Part shown: piece after piece, positions 35,928-44,467 of the stretch
Numbering within the stretch: position 1 is the stretch's first letter
Layout: each line of letters begins with the position of its first letter
Assembly: GCA_035495815.1 (NCBI GenBank)
Contig: DATJFH010000043.1
Span: 1-51,824 of the forward strand
DNA length: 51,824 nt
Reading direction: 5' to 3'
Source of the DNA: DATJFH01 sp035495815
GTDB lineage: Bacteria > Acidobacteriota > Terriglobia > Bryobacterales > Bryobacteraceae
Notes under the pieces: model-generated
Database searches by the model: none
What the model was told of the DNA's origin: nothing
What the model saw: only the letters and a program-made list of their open reading frames with translations
Program-made: the position numbers and the translations under genes

Positions 35928-36569
35928 ATGACGAAAACAGCAGTGGCTGTCCTGGCCGCGATTTGGGCTGGACAGGCGGCCGGAGCCGAGGCGGGTTTTG
36001 TGTCTCTGTTCGACAGAAAAACCCTCGACGGCTGGCAGATCGTGGGTCAAAAAGGGCCCGGGTACGTAGTGGAAAACGGCATCCTCGTGTGCCCCGCCGA
36101 GGGCGGTGGCAATCTCTTCACTACGAAGGAGTACTCCAACTTCGTAATCCGCTTTGAATTCCGGCTGTTTGAAGGATCGAATAACGGGATCGGAATCCGG
36201 GCGCCCCTCGAGGGGGATGCCGCATATGCCGGGATGGAGATACAGATCCTGGACGATGGGGCGGCGCGCTATCAGGGGCGTCTCAAGCCGGCTCAGTTTC
36301 ATGGTTCGATTTACGACGTGGTACCCGCCAAACAGGGATTCAAGAAACCCACCGGCGAATGGAACAGTGAAGAGATTACCGCGAATGGCCGATTGATAAA
36401 GGTCGTGTTAAACGGGACGACCATTGTGGACGCAAATCTGGATTCGGTGCAGGATCCGGCAGTTCGGAAGAAACATCCCGGTCTGACGCGAACAAGCGGG
36501 CACATAGGGCTGCTGGGGCACGGAACCCGTGTCGAGTTCCGTAACTTTCGAATAAAAGAGCTGCACTGA
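35928..36569 (+). CDS. Secreted DUF1080 protein (3-keto-disaccharide hydrolase fold)
   Basis: A 213-residue exported protein with a signal peptide (about residues 1-20) and one DUF1080 domain, a concanavalin-like jelly roll. Diagnostic segments are SLFDRKTLDGWQIVG, YSNFVIRFEFRL, NGIGIRAP, MEIQILDD and the final GHIGLLGHGTRVEFRNFRIK. The family contains 3-keto-glucoside hydrolases and is plentiful in Acidobacteriota and Planctomycetes. The substrate is unknown. Confidence 0.88.
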   Translation: MTKTAVAVLAAIWAGQAAGAEAGFVSLFDRKTLDGWQIVGQKGPGYVVENGILVCPAEGGGNLFTTKEYSNFVIRFEFRLFEGSNNGIGIRAPLEGDAAYAGMEIQILDDGAARYQGRLKPAQFHGSIYDVVPAKQGFKKPTGEWNSEEITANGRLIKVVLNGTTIVDANLDSVQDPAVRKKHPGLTRTSGHIGLLGHGTRVEFRNFRIKELH

Positions 36570-36618
36570 AGGGGCGCATACGTCATTTTCGGTTAAATTC
36601 TGGGGCACCCGGGGATCA

Positions 36619-37407
36619 GTGCCTACTCCGGGGAGATCGACGGTGCGATACGGGGGTAATACCCCCTGTGTCGAAGTCCGCTGCGGTGAACGGTTGATCG
36701 TGCTGGACGCGGGCACGGGCATACGCGAACTGGGAATCGAACTGGTACCCGAAGCCCGCACGTCTTTCGATCTGCTGATCAGCCATTTCCACATGGATCA
36801 TCTTCAGGGATTCCCCTTTTTCACACCGTCGTATCATGAGTCTTCCCGAATCGACGTCTATCTGGCGCGCCTGGGCCCCGGCCGGCCGCTGTCGGAGCCA
36901 TTCGACAAGCTGATGGAAGAACCCCATTTTCCGGTCCGATTCCAGGACCTGGGCGCCGATATTCAGTTCCATGAAGTGAACAGCCATTGCCAGCTCGGCG
37001 AGGTGAACGTGCAATCCATGCCGGTAAATCATCCGGGCGGATGCGTCGCCTACCGGCTGGAATATCGAGGCAAAGTCCTGGTCTACCTGACGGATCATGA
37101 ACCGTACGGGAGCCAGCAGGATGAAGGAGTCCGGGAGTTTACGCGGGACGCCGACCTGCTGATACGGGAAGCGCAGTATACTGCCGCCGAATATGCGCAA
37201 AAGCGCGGCTGGGGACACAGCAGCTTCGACGCCGTCGTGGGGGACGCGGTGCAGGCGAATGTGCAGAAGCTGGCGCTGTTCCACCATGAGCCTGAGCACG
37301 ACGATCACTTTCTCGAGCATGCGCTGGCGGATCTGCAGAAGCGTTACGGATCATTCGGAGTCGATATCGCGCTGGCTCGTGAAGGCCAATGCGTCGAGTT
37401 GGCCTGA
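36619..37407 (+). CDS. MBL-fold metallo-hydrolase, start uncertain
   Basis: From GTG at 36619, 262 residues with a metallo-beta-lactamase fold: VEVRCGERLIVLDAGTGIR, the metal motif HFHMDH (56-61), VNHPGG and YLTDHEP. The family begins one strand earlier with a KFWGTRGS-type start, and that sequence (SVKFWGTRGSVPTPG) is encoded in frame just upstream (36589-36633). That stretch has no standard start: the codon where GTG AAA is expected is GTT AAA (36592). Either the annotated GTG is used and the first strand is lost, or an atypical codon starts translation. It lies 3 bases ahead of the CPBP gene. Confidence 0.82.
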   Translation: MPTPGRSTVRYGGNTPCVEVRCGERLIVLDAGTGIRELGIELVPEARTSFDLLISHFHMDHLQGFPFFTPSYHESSRIDVYLARLGPGRPLSEPFDKLMEEPHFPVRFQDLGADIQFHEVNSHCQLGEVNVQSMPVNHPGGCVAYRLEYRGKVLVYLTDHEPYGSQQDEGVREFTRDADLLIREAQYTAAEYAQKRGWGHSSFDAVVGDAVQANVQKLALFHHEPEHDDHFLEHALADLQKRYGSFGVDIALAREGQCVELA

Positions 37408-37410
37408 AGG

Positions 37411-38391
37411 ATGCGGCCGCGCGGCTGGCGTAGCTTTCTCATCACCTGCGCCGTAGGGTGGGCTGTTCTGGCCTCGGCCGGAGCCGGCTACGCGATCTTC
37501 AAGCATCTTCCCGCCGGCCTCGCGCTGCCGCTGACGGCCGCGTTCCTGATCGAGTACACATTCTTCCTTGTGCCCGGTTTCGAAGGGCTGCGCGAGTGGA
37601 TTTCGGACCGCATCCCGCCGCGGACGATTGCCGCCGGACTCGCCCTTTCGGCGCTGCTCCCGTACCTGGTCTACAGCCTGGGTAGCGGCGAATTCAGGGT
37701 GATTCCCGCCGCCCGGCTGGCAGCGCTGGTCCTGGCGCTCTCCTTCTGGTACATCCTCCGCAAGCCCTCCCCGACGGCGGATCTGGCGCTGCTGGCGCTG
37801 GTCGCGGCGGCCGTGGTCGCGCGGTTTTTCAAGCAGATCTACACATCCCCCAATCCTTCGGTCGATATTCTTTCCGCGCTGGGCAAGCTGATGCTGATCC
37901 GTCTCTATGCCGGCGTGATGCTGATTCTGCGGGAGGTCGAGGGAACCGGATACGGCTTTCTCCCTACCGCCAATGAATGGCGCATCGGACTGAGGTATTA
38001 CCTCTACTACCTACCGGTAGGCGCCGCACTGTTTTTCGGACTCGGGCTGGCGCACTTCCGGACTTCGCCCACACTTCTGGCCGTCGCGCCGCTCTATTTC
38101 CTCGGCGTGCTTTGGGGACTCGCGCTGGGAGAGGAGTTTTTGGCCCGGGGTTTGCTGCAAAAGTGGATCTCGGATTGGACCGGCAATCCGCCACTCGGAT
38201 TGATTCTGGCCTCCATCGCCTTCGGAGCCAGCCATCTCTGGTTCCGCGATTTTCCGAACTGGCGCTGGGCGATCACGGCCACGGCTCTCGGCTGGTTCTG
38301 TGGAAAGGCATTCAATCAGGGAGGCGGGATTCGCGCCGCCATGGTAACCCATGCGCTGGTGGTCACCACCTGGCAAACGCTCTTGTCCTGA
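37411..38391 (+). CDS. CPBP-family intramembrane metalloprotease
   Basis: A 326-residue membrane protein with about eight to nine predicted helices. The CPBP/Abi motifs are intact in the C-terminal half: Glu241-Glu242 and Arg246 in GEEFLARGLLQ, His275 in FGASHLWF and His314 in MVTHALV. Relatives cleave substrates inside the membrane, such as prenylated CAAX proteins or bacteriocin-related peptides. It probably belongs to one operon with the MBL gene 3 bases upstream; the substrate is unknown. Confidence 0.85.
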   Translation: MRPRGWRSFLITCAVGWAVLASAGAGYAIFKHLPAGLALPLTAAFLIEYTFFLVPGFEGLREWISDRIPPRTIAAGLALSALLPYLVYSLGSGEFRVIPAARLAALVLALSFWYILRKPSPTADLALLALVAAAVVARFFKQIYTSPNPSVDILSALGKLMLIRLYAGVMLILREVEGTGYGFLPTANEWRIGLRYYLYYLPVGAALFFGLGLAHFRTSPTLLAVAPLYFLGVLWGLALGEEFLARGLLQKWISDWTGNPPLGLILASIAFGASHLWFRDFPNWRWAITATALGWFCGKAFNQGGGIRAAMVTHALVVTTWQTLLS

Positions 38392-38543
38392 AGAGCCAGT
38401 ATTCCATTAAATCCTTGCGCATCAAAAAGTACCATGCGGAAGTCAGGCAACACGCCATTCCAATTAGGTACTCTGCCCGATTGGGCACACAGCATGCAAA
38501 CTCTAGAATGGACTGTAGTTCAGAACGAAAGGGTGGGTAGCGG

Positions 38544-38768
38544 ATGCTGGATTGGGTTTCAGGAAAAGTGGAATACACGGAAGAGGAAGCCGCTTCGGCC
38601 CTTGGCATTTCAATCAGCCAATTGCGGACGCTGGTCCGGACACATGTCATCAAGGAAGATGTCGGGATGGATGTTCCTATTCCCAGCTTCCGGCCCACGG
38701 ATTTGCTGCTTCTGAAGATGCTCTCGGAGTCCCAGGCCCGAGTTCCAAGCGTCGTCGAGAGCGCTTAA
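38544..38768 (+). CDS. Small hypothetical protein with MerR-like helix-turn-helix pattern
   Basis: A 74-residue protein. The stretch YTEEEAASALGISISQLRTL resembles a MerR/excisionase-type winged-helix start, and a Pro-rich link leads to a Leu-rich tail (DLLLLKMLSE). It ends 64 bases before the SDR gene on the same strand. I do not recognise the family; DNA binding is suggested only by the helix pattern. The 152 bases before it show no other gene. Confidence 0.55.
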   Translation: MLDWVSGKVEYTEEEAASALGISISQLRTLVRTHVIKEDVGMDVPIPSFRPTDLLLLKMLSESQARVPSVVESA

Positions 38769-38832
38769 GGGCCGCTTCAACAAATTCCTACATTACAATG
38801 GTTGTTTTTGATGGGGGGAGGACTTCTCTGCG

Positions 38833-39585
38833 ATGACAACCAGGGTAGCGGTAGTGACGGGCGCCGGCAGCGGGATTGGACGGGCCGTCGCACTGACGCT
38901 GCAATCCGCCGGCTATTCGGTTGCGCTGGCGGGCCGCCGGCTGAGCGAATTGGAACGAACCGCCGCCATGGGATCGTCCGGCGCGGTCACCATGCTCCCG
39001 GTTCCCACGGATGTCGGCAAGCCCGAGGAAGTGCGCGCGTTGTTCGCTCGAATCCGCGAGAGCTTCGGGCGGCTGGACCTGCTGTTCAACAACGCCGGAA
39101 TGGGGGCGCCCGCCATTCCCATGGAGGACCTCAGCTATGAGCAATGGAGCAGCGTTGTCGCCGTGAACCTCACGGGCGTGTTCCTGTGCTCGCAGGAAGC
39201 GATCCGGATCATGAAGCAGCAGCAGCCGCGCGGCGGGCGCATCATCAACAACGGCTCCATCTCCGCCCACGCGCCCAGGCCGAACTCCGCCCCATATACG
39301 TCGACCAAGCATGCGGTCACCGGGCTGACGAAAAGCATTTCGCTCGATTGCCGCAAGTACGACATCGCCTGCAGCCAGATCGACATCGGGAACGCCGCCA
39401 CGGAGATGACCGAGCGCATGACGGCCGGAGTCGCCCAGGCGGACGGCAGGACGATGGTGGAGCCGCGCATGAACGTACAGCACGTCGCGGATGCGGTGCT
39501 CTATATGGCGAACCTGCCGCTCGACGCCAATGTGCAGTTCATGACCGTGATGGCGACGAAGATGCCGTACATCGGCCGCGGGTGA
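38833..39585 (+). CDS. Short-chain dehydrogenase/reductase (SDR)
   Basis: A 250-residue classical SDR. The cofactor motif TGAGSGIG (9-16), NNAG (87-90) and the catalytic residues Asn112, Ser142, Tyr155 and Lys159 (YTSTK) are all present. An Arg pair after the second strand (AGRRLSEL) favours NADP(H). The usual PG motif after the active site is replaced by IDIGNAATEM. Substrate unknown. It is convergent with the esterase-propeller gene, with 4 bases between them. Confidence 0.92.
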   Translation: MTTRVAVVTGAGSGIGRAVALTLQSAGYSVALAGRRLSELERTAAMGSSGAVTMLPVPTDVGKPEEVRALFARIRESFGRLDLLFNNAGMGAPAIPMEDLSYEQWSSVVAVNLTGVFLCSQEAIRIMKQQQPRGGRIINNGSISAHAPRPNSAPYTSTKHAVTGLTKSISLDCRKYDIACSQIDIGNAATEMTERMTAGVAQADGRTMVEPRMNVQHVADAVLYMANLPLDANVQFMTVMATKMPYIGRG

Positions 39586-39589
39586 GTGT

Positions 39590-41254
39590 TCAGCGAACCA
39601 GGGAGATGCTGGCGATGCCCCAGGCTCCGACGGGCAGCTCGTGCACCAGCTTGCCCGACGCGTCCACTTCGATCAGACGCTTGCCGGTATAATCCGAGAT
39701 CAGCAGTCCGCCGCCGGGGAGCTGCTGCGTGCCCGAAGCCCAGGCCAGCTTCAGATCGTCGCGCGCGCCGGCGATCGAGCGGACCACCTTGCCGTCCTGG
39801 CCCACTTCCACGACCTCGCCCGGATTCGCCATTCCCACCAGCGTGTTGCCGTTCTTCAACCGATGAGCCTGGTACGGCGTGCGCTTCGGATCGGTCTGAA
39901 ACGTCCAGATGATTTTGCCTGCGCGGTCGACTTCGATGATCTTGCCCGCAGCTTCGATGGAGATCAGAGTCGTGCCGGCCCCGGTAGCGCGGCAGCTCCG
40001 CATGCGCATATTGGCCATATCCGGATTCTCGTACTGCCAGACCACTTTCTTGGCGGGCGTGACTTCGACGACTTTGCCCAGACGGGCGTCGCCGATCAGC
40101 GTGTTTCCGTTCGGCAGCCGCTGCGCCGCAAGCGGATGCTGCAGACCCTCCGCTTCACCGTATTCCCACACGGAGCGGCGCTCCTGATCCATCTCGACTA
40201 CCTTCCGCGCCGGGCCGATCGTGTAGAGCACGTGGCCGCCGGGCAGGCCCTGCACATCGTGTCCATGCTGGTTGGGCACTCGCCACAGCACTTTGCCGCT
40301 CGGCCAGGAGAGCGCCATCACTTCGCCGGCCGCCCCGTGATTCGAAACCAGGATCTTGCGCTCCTCCCTGGGCGCGGCCAGATGTTTGTCGAAGAACGCG
40401 AACAGCAGCTTCTCGGCGCGCTCCAGGTAGTCGCCCTTGAAGCCGTGGTCGGAGCCTTCCATGGTTTCGAGCGTGGCCTCCACGCCGGCCGCGTGCAGCC
40501 GGTCGACCAACCACTGCGACTGCTCGTAGGCGACGTAGCGATCCTTCGTCCCATGGATCGCCAGCACGGGGGCCGAAGACGGGCTCACCCAGTTCAGCGG
40601 GCTGGCCTTCAGGTGGGCGGCGCGGGCATGCTCGAGATCTCCGCCGATGAACTGCGGCAGCACCTCCGGGGCATCGACGCTCTTGCCATAAGACTTGGTG
40701 AAGTCGGTGGGTCCGTAATAATCGACCACGGCGGAAACGCGGCTGGACTGCTCGAGGTGGGGTCCGTAGCCTTCGAACTCGGCCACGCCGGGCGTGAGTC
40801 CGAGGAACAGCGCGAGGTGCCCGCCCGCCGATCCGCCGGTGACTCCGATGCGATCGGGGTCGATGGAGTACTTCTCCGCGTTGGCGCGGAGAAAACGGAC
40901 CGCCGCCTTCACGTCGTGGACCGGGGCGGGAAACTGGAACTTGGGGGCAAGCCGGTAAGTGACGGTAGCCGCCACGTAGCCGCGCTGGGCCAGCTTGATG
41001 CAGAGCGGCAGGTAACTCTGGCGGGCGCCGGCCCGGAAGCCCCCTCCGTGAATGCACAGGACCGCCGGATGCGATCCACCGGAGCTGTCTCGTGGACGCA
41101 CGATGTCTAATTGAAGCTTGCCGCCGACCGCCGGAGCATAGTCGAGATCGGGTTCGTAGATGACATTCGCCGGCATTGGCGGAGCCTTGGGCTGCGCGGG
41201 CAGGACGGCCGAGAGAATGTACAGAAGAATGCCTGCGCGGCGAGTAGGTTGCAT
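39590..41254 (-). CDS. Exported alpha/beta-hydrolase (carboxylesterase) fused to a C-terminal beta-propeller
   Basis: A 554-residue protein in two parts. After the signal peptide (about residues 1-20) comes a hormone-sensitive-lipase-like alpha/beta-hydrolase (about 30-295) with oxyanion motif HGGGF (69-73), nucleophile Ser142 in GGSAGG, Asp238 and His270. The rest (about 300-554) is a PQQ-like or arylsulfotransferase-like propeller with repeats such as LPNGNTLIGDARLGKVVEV and LKNGNTLVGMANPGEVVEV. The start at 41254 is taken because the signal peptide follows; the frame open to 42205 only shadows nuoC. The propeller may bind polysaccharide or position the substrate; that is inference. Confidence 0.88.
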   Translation of the reverse strand: MQPTRRAGILLYILSAVLPAQPKAPPMPANVIYEPDLDYAPAVGGKLQLDIVRPRDSSGGSHPAVLCIHGGGFRAGARQSYLPLCIKLAQRGYVAATVTYRLAPKFQFPAPVHDVKAAVRFLRANAEKYSIDPDRIGVTGGSAGGHLALFLGLTPGVAEFEGYGPHLEQSSRVSAVVDYYGPTDFTKSYGKSVDAPEVLPQFIGGDLEHARAAHLKASPLNWVSPSSAPVLAIHGTKDRYVAYEQSQWLVDRLHAAGVEATLETMEGSDHGFKGDYLERAEKLLFAFFDKHLAAPREERKILVSNHGAAGEVMALSWPSGKVLWRVPNQHGHDVQGLPGGHVLYTIGPARKVVEMDQERRSVWEYGEAEGLQHPLAAQRLPNGNTLIGDARLGKVVEVTPAKKVVWQYENPDMANMRMRSCRATGAGTTLISIEAAGKIIEVDRAGKIIWTFQTDPKRTPYQAHRLKNGNTLVGMANPGEVVEVGQDGKVVRSIAGARDDLKLAWASGTQQLPGGGLLISDYTGKRLIEVDASGKLVHELPVGAWGIASISLVR

Positions 41255-41351
41255 AGAAAGCCAAGTCTGCCGCACTGCGCCGGCGATTGCAAGCCCGACC
41301 GGGCTCGAAGCAGCAGTCCGAAGCTGATCCAATGCCTTGGCCTGGCGACAT

Positions 41352-41378
41352 TTGACTCTCCCATTCCCCTGTGTTAAT
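41352..41378 (+). promoter_or_regulatory. Probable sigma70-type promoter of the nuo operon
   Basis: TTGACT (41352-41357) and GTTAAT (41373-41378) are separated by 15 bases and lie 27 bases upstream of the nuoC start, which has AAGGATAG as ribosome binding site. This is the only good candidate in the 150-base divergent region. Confidence 0.4.
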
Positions 41379-41404
41379 CGTAGGGGTCTCGCAAAGGATA
41401 GCGA

Positions 41405-42067
41405 ATGCCTGACGAGCCTAAACCAGAAGGCGCTGAACCGGACGGCGGCGCGCCGGAGCCACCCAAGCCGGCAGCAGAAAAACCGGCCGCGGCGAAGCCC
41501 GCCGCCCCCGCCAAACCAGCCGCGCCGGCTGCCCACGCGCCTCCCAAGCCGCCTCCTCCCATGGCGGCGACGCCCTGGGAAAGCGATCTCACCCGCCAGC
41601 TGAAACAGCACTTCGGCGACCGGATCACGGAGTTCTCCAGCTACCTTGGCCAGAGTTTTCTGGTCTGTCATGCCAGCGCGGCCGTACCGATCCTGGATTT
41701 CCTGAAGCTCGAAGCCGATTTCGATTACCTGGTCGATCTGACCGCGGTCGACTACCCGAAACGCGCCGAGCGCTTCGACATCGTCTACATCCTGTACAGC
41801 TTTTCGCGCAACGAGAGAATCCGCGTCAAAACGGCCGTCGCGGACGGCGCCAAACCGGCCACCGCCGTCACCGTCCACGCCACCGCCAACTGGCTCGAGC
41901 GCGAGGTGTTTGATATGTTCGGCATCGAGTTCGAAGGCCACCCGGACATGCGCCGCATTCTTCTCCCCGAGGAATGGGAAGGCTTCCCGCTGCGAAAAGA
42001 ATATGGCCTGATACAGCAGGATGACCGCTGGGTGCGGGAGAATCTGAATATCGAAAGCGGCCAGTAA
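41405..42067 (+). CDS. nuoC: NADH-quinone oxidoreductase subunit C
   Basis: The 30-kDa subunit of the peripheral arm of complex I, 220 residues. The core domain (about residues 57-215) has the family signature EREVFDMFGIEFEGHPDMRR and ends with EGFPLRKEYGL. The first 55 residues are a Pro/Ala/Lys-rich low-complexity tail not found in E. coli NuoC. It heads the nuoCDIJKLMNH operon; nuoA and nuoB, which normally come first, are not upstream, where a gene on the opposite strand lies instead. Confidence 0.95.
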   Translation: MPDEPKPEGAEPDGGAPEPPKPAAEKPAAAKPAAPAKPAAPAAHAPPKPPPPMAATPWESDLTRQLKQHFGDRITEFSSYLGQSFLVCHASAAVPILDFLKLEADFDYLVDLTAVDYPKRAERFDIVYILYSFSRNERIRVKTAVADGAKPATAVTVHATANWLEREVFDMFGIEFEGHPDMRRILLPEEWEGFPLRKEYGLIQQDDRWVRENLNIESGQ

Positions 42068-42071
42068 ATCC

Positions 42072-43184
42072 ATGCCGGAAACCACGTTTTTAGATTCCAC
42101 TGAATTGGTTCTCAATATGGGCCCGCAGCACCCCTCGACGCACGGGGTGTTGCGCGTGATTCTCAAGCTCGACGGCGAAAAGGTGATGGGGACCGAGTGC
42201 ATCATCGGCTACCTGCACCGCGGCGTGGAAAAGATCGCCGAGAACCGCACCTACACGATGTTCAATCCGTACGTCGACCGCATGGATTACGTGGCGGCGG
42301 TCTCGAACGGGCTCGGCTACTGCCTGGCCATCGAGAAGCTGCTGAACGTCGAGGCTCCTCCCCGGGCGCAAGCCACGCGCGTGATCCTGACCGAGTTGAA
42401 CCGGATTTCGAGCCACCTCCTCTGGCTCGGGACCCATGCCCTGGACATCGGAGCCATCACGCCGGTCTTCTATTGTTTCCGCGAGCGCGAAGAGGTTCTC
42501 AAAATCTTCGAGAACTACTGCGGCGCCCGTCTCACCACTCATGCCTTCCGCATCGGCGGGCTCGTCTACGAGCTCTACGACGGGTTCGAAGAGCAATGCC
42601 GCGCCTTCTGCGACATGTTCCTGCCCAAAGTGGATGAGTACGAGGAACTGCTCACCAACAATCGCATCTGGGTCAGCCGCCTCAAGGGTATCGGCATTCT
42701 CAGCGCCGAGGAGTGCAAGGACTACGGCGTGACGGGCCCCGTGCTGCGCGCCGCGGGCGTGAAATGGGACCTGCGCAAAGCCCAGCCTTACTCCGGCTAC
42801 GAGCAGTACGATTTCGAGATCCCTACCGCGCAGAACGGCGACACCTTCGACAGATACACGGTCCGGATGGAGGAGATGCGGCAGTCAGTCCGCATCATCC
42901 GACAGGCTGTGGACAAGCTGCAGCCCGGTCCCATCATGGGCAAGGTGGGGAAGGTGATCAAGCCTCCGACGGGGGAAGCTTATGTATCCATCGAGGCTCC
43001 CAAGGGCGAACTCGGCTACTACGTGGTGAGCGACAATTCTCTGCAGCCCTATCGTATCCGGGTGCGGCCGCCGTCGTTCATCAACCTGCAGGCGCTCGAC
43101 CGCATGGTGCGGGGCGGCCTGGTGGCGGACGTGGTGGCCATTATCGGAACGCTTGACATCGTGCTCGGAGAGGTGGACAGGTAG
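42072..43184 (+). CDS. nuoD: NADH-quinone oxidoreductase subunit D
   Basis: The 49-kDa subunit that, with NuoB, forms the quinone-reduction site. The 370-residue protein has MGPQHPSTHGVLR near its start, including the quinone-site His, GYLHRGVEK, ENRTYTMFNPYVDRMDY and the invariant end (DVVAIIGTLDIVLGEVDR). It is a separate gene, not the NuoCD fusion of E. coli. Four bases after nuoC. Confidence 0.97.
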   Translation: MPETTFLDSTELVLNMGPQHPSTHGVLRVILKLDGEKVMGTECIIGYLHRGVEKIAENRTYTMFNPYVDRMDYVAAVSNGLGYCLAIEKLLNVEAPPRAQATRVILTELNRISSHLLWLGTHALDIGAITPVFYCFREREEVLKIFENYCGARLTTHAFRIGGLVYELYDGFEEQCRAFCDMFLPKVDEYEELLTNNRIWVSRLKGIGILSAEECKDYGVTGPVLRAAGVKWDLRKAQPYSGYEQYDFEIPTAQNGDTFDRYTVRMEEMRQSVRIIRQAVDKLQPGPIMGKVGKVIKPPTGEAYVSIEAPKGELGYYVVSDNSLQPYRIRVRPPSFINLQALDRMVRGGLVADVVAIIGTLDIVLGEVDR

Positions 43185-43187
43185 ATT

Positions 43188-43643
43188 ATGGGCAAGTTTT
43201 TCAAAACCGTCTTCTTGGTCGATTTGCTGCAGGGGCTGTGGGTCACGTTCCGCAATCAGAATCCGAAATACATTTATACCGAACAGTACCCCGCTGAGCG
43301 CCCGAAAGTGGCCGAGCGCTACCGCGGCGCGCCCCGTCTGAACATCAACCCCGACAATGGCGAGACGCTCTGCATAGCCTGCAATCTTTGCGCGGTCGCC
43401 TGCCCGGAGAATCTCATCGTCGTCACCAGCGAGCGTAACGAGGCTACGCGCAGGAAGGAACTGACGACGTTTACTTACGATACGTCGCGCTGCATGTTCT
43501 GCGGACTGTGCGAAGACGCCTGCCCAGTCGACGCGCTCGAATTGACCCAGGATTTCGAGCTTGCCAGCTATACCCGAGAAGGCGCCATCTGGGACCGGCA
43601 GATGCTCGAAGAGGGCCCCCGGCCGACCCGGTACCTGAGCTAG
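43188..43643 (+). CDS. nuoI: NADH-quinone oxidoreductase subunit I (two 4Fe-4S clusters)
   Basis: A 151-residue ferredoxin-like subunit carrying clusters N6a and N6b. Both CxxCxxCxxxCP motifs are present: Cys62/65/68/72 (CIACNLCAVACP) and Cys102/105/108/112 (CMFCGLCEDACP). It passes electrons toward NuoB and the quinone. Three bases after nuoD; nuoH, often its upstream neighbour, is instead at the operon end. Confidence 0.96.
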   Translation: MGKFFKTVFLVDLLQGLWVTFRNQNPKYIYTEQYPAERPKVAERYRGAPRLNINPDNGETLCIACNLCAVACPENLIVVTSERNEATRRKELTTFTYDTSRCMFCGLCEDACPVDALELTQDFELASYTREGAIWDRQMLEEGPRPTRYLS

Positions 43644-43646
43644 AAC

Positions 43647-44153
<507 letters not shown>

Positions 44154-44157
44154 AATC

Positions 44158-44466
44158 GTGCAGCCGATTACGACAGTCCATTACCTGGTATTGAGCGCAG
44201 CGCTCCTGTTGATCGGGACTATCGGGGTGCTGACCCGCCGCAACATCGTCATCATTCTGATGTCGATCGAGCTCATCCTCAACGCCGTTAACATCAATCT
44301 GATCGCCTTTTCCCAGCACCTGCAGAACGTGAACGGCCAGATCTTCACCATCTTCGTAATCACGGATGCGGTGGCCGAAGCGGCCGTCGGGCTGGGCATT
44401 CTGATCGCGCTGTTCCGCAATAAAGAGACGGTCCAGGCGGACCAGATCGACCTGCTGAAGTGGTGA
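44158..44466 (+). CDS. nuoK: NADH-quinone oxidoreductase subunit K
   Basis: A 102-residue subunit with three predicted helices. The helix 2 segment IVIILMSIELILNAVNINLI carries the essential membrane Glu, and the third helix has TDAVAEAAVGLGILIALFR. The start is GTG at 44158, four bases after the nuoJ stop. Confidence 0.95.
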   Translation: MQPITTVHYLVLSAALLLIGTIGVLTRRNIVIILMSIELILNAVNINLIAFSQHLQNVNGQIFTIFVITDAVAEAAVGLGILIALFRNKETVQADQIDLLKW

Positions 44467-44467
44467 C

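Noticed and set aside
41255..42205. Long upstream extension of the esterase-propeller frame
   Set aside because: It is antisense to nuoC and nuoD and has no homology; the signal peptide begins at 41254.
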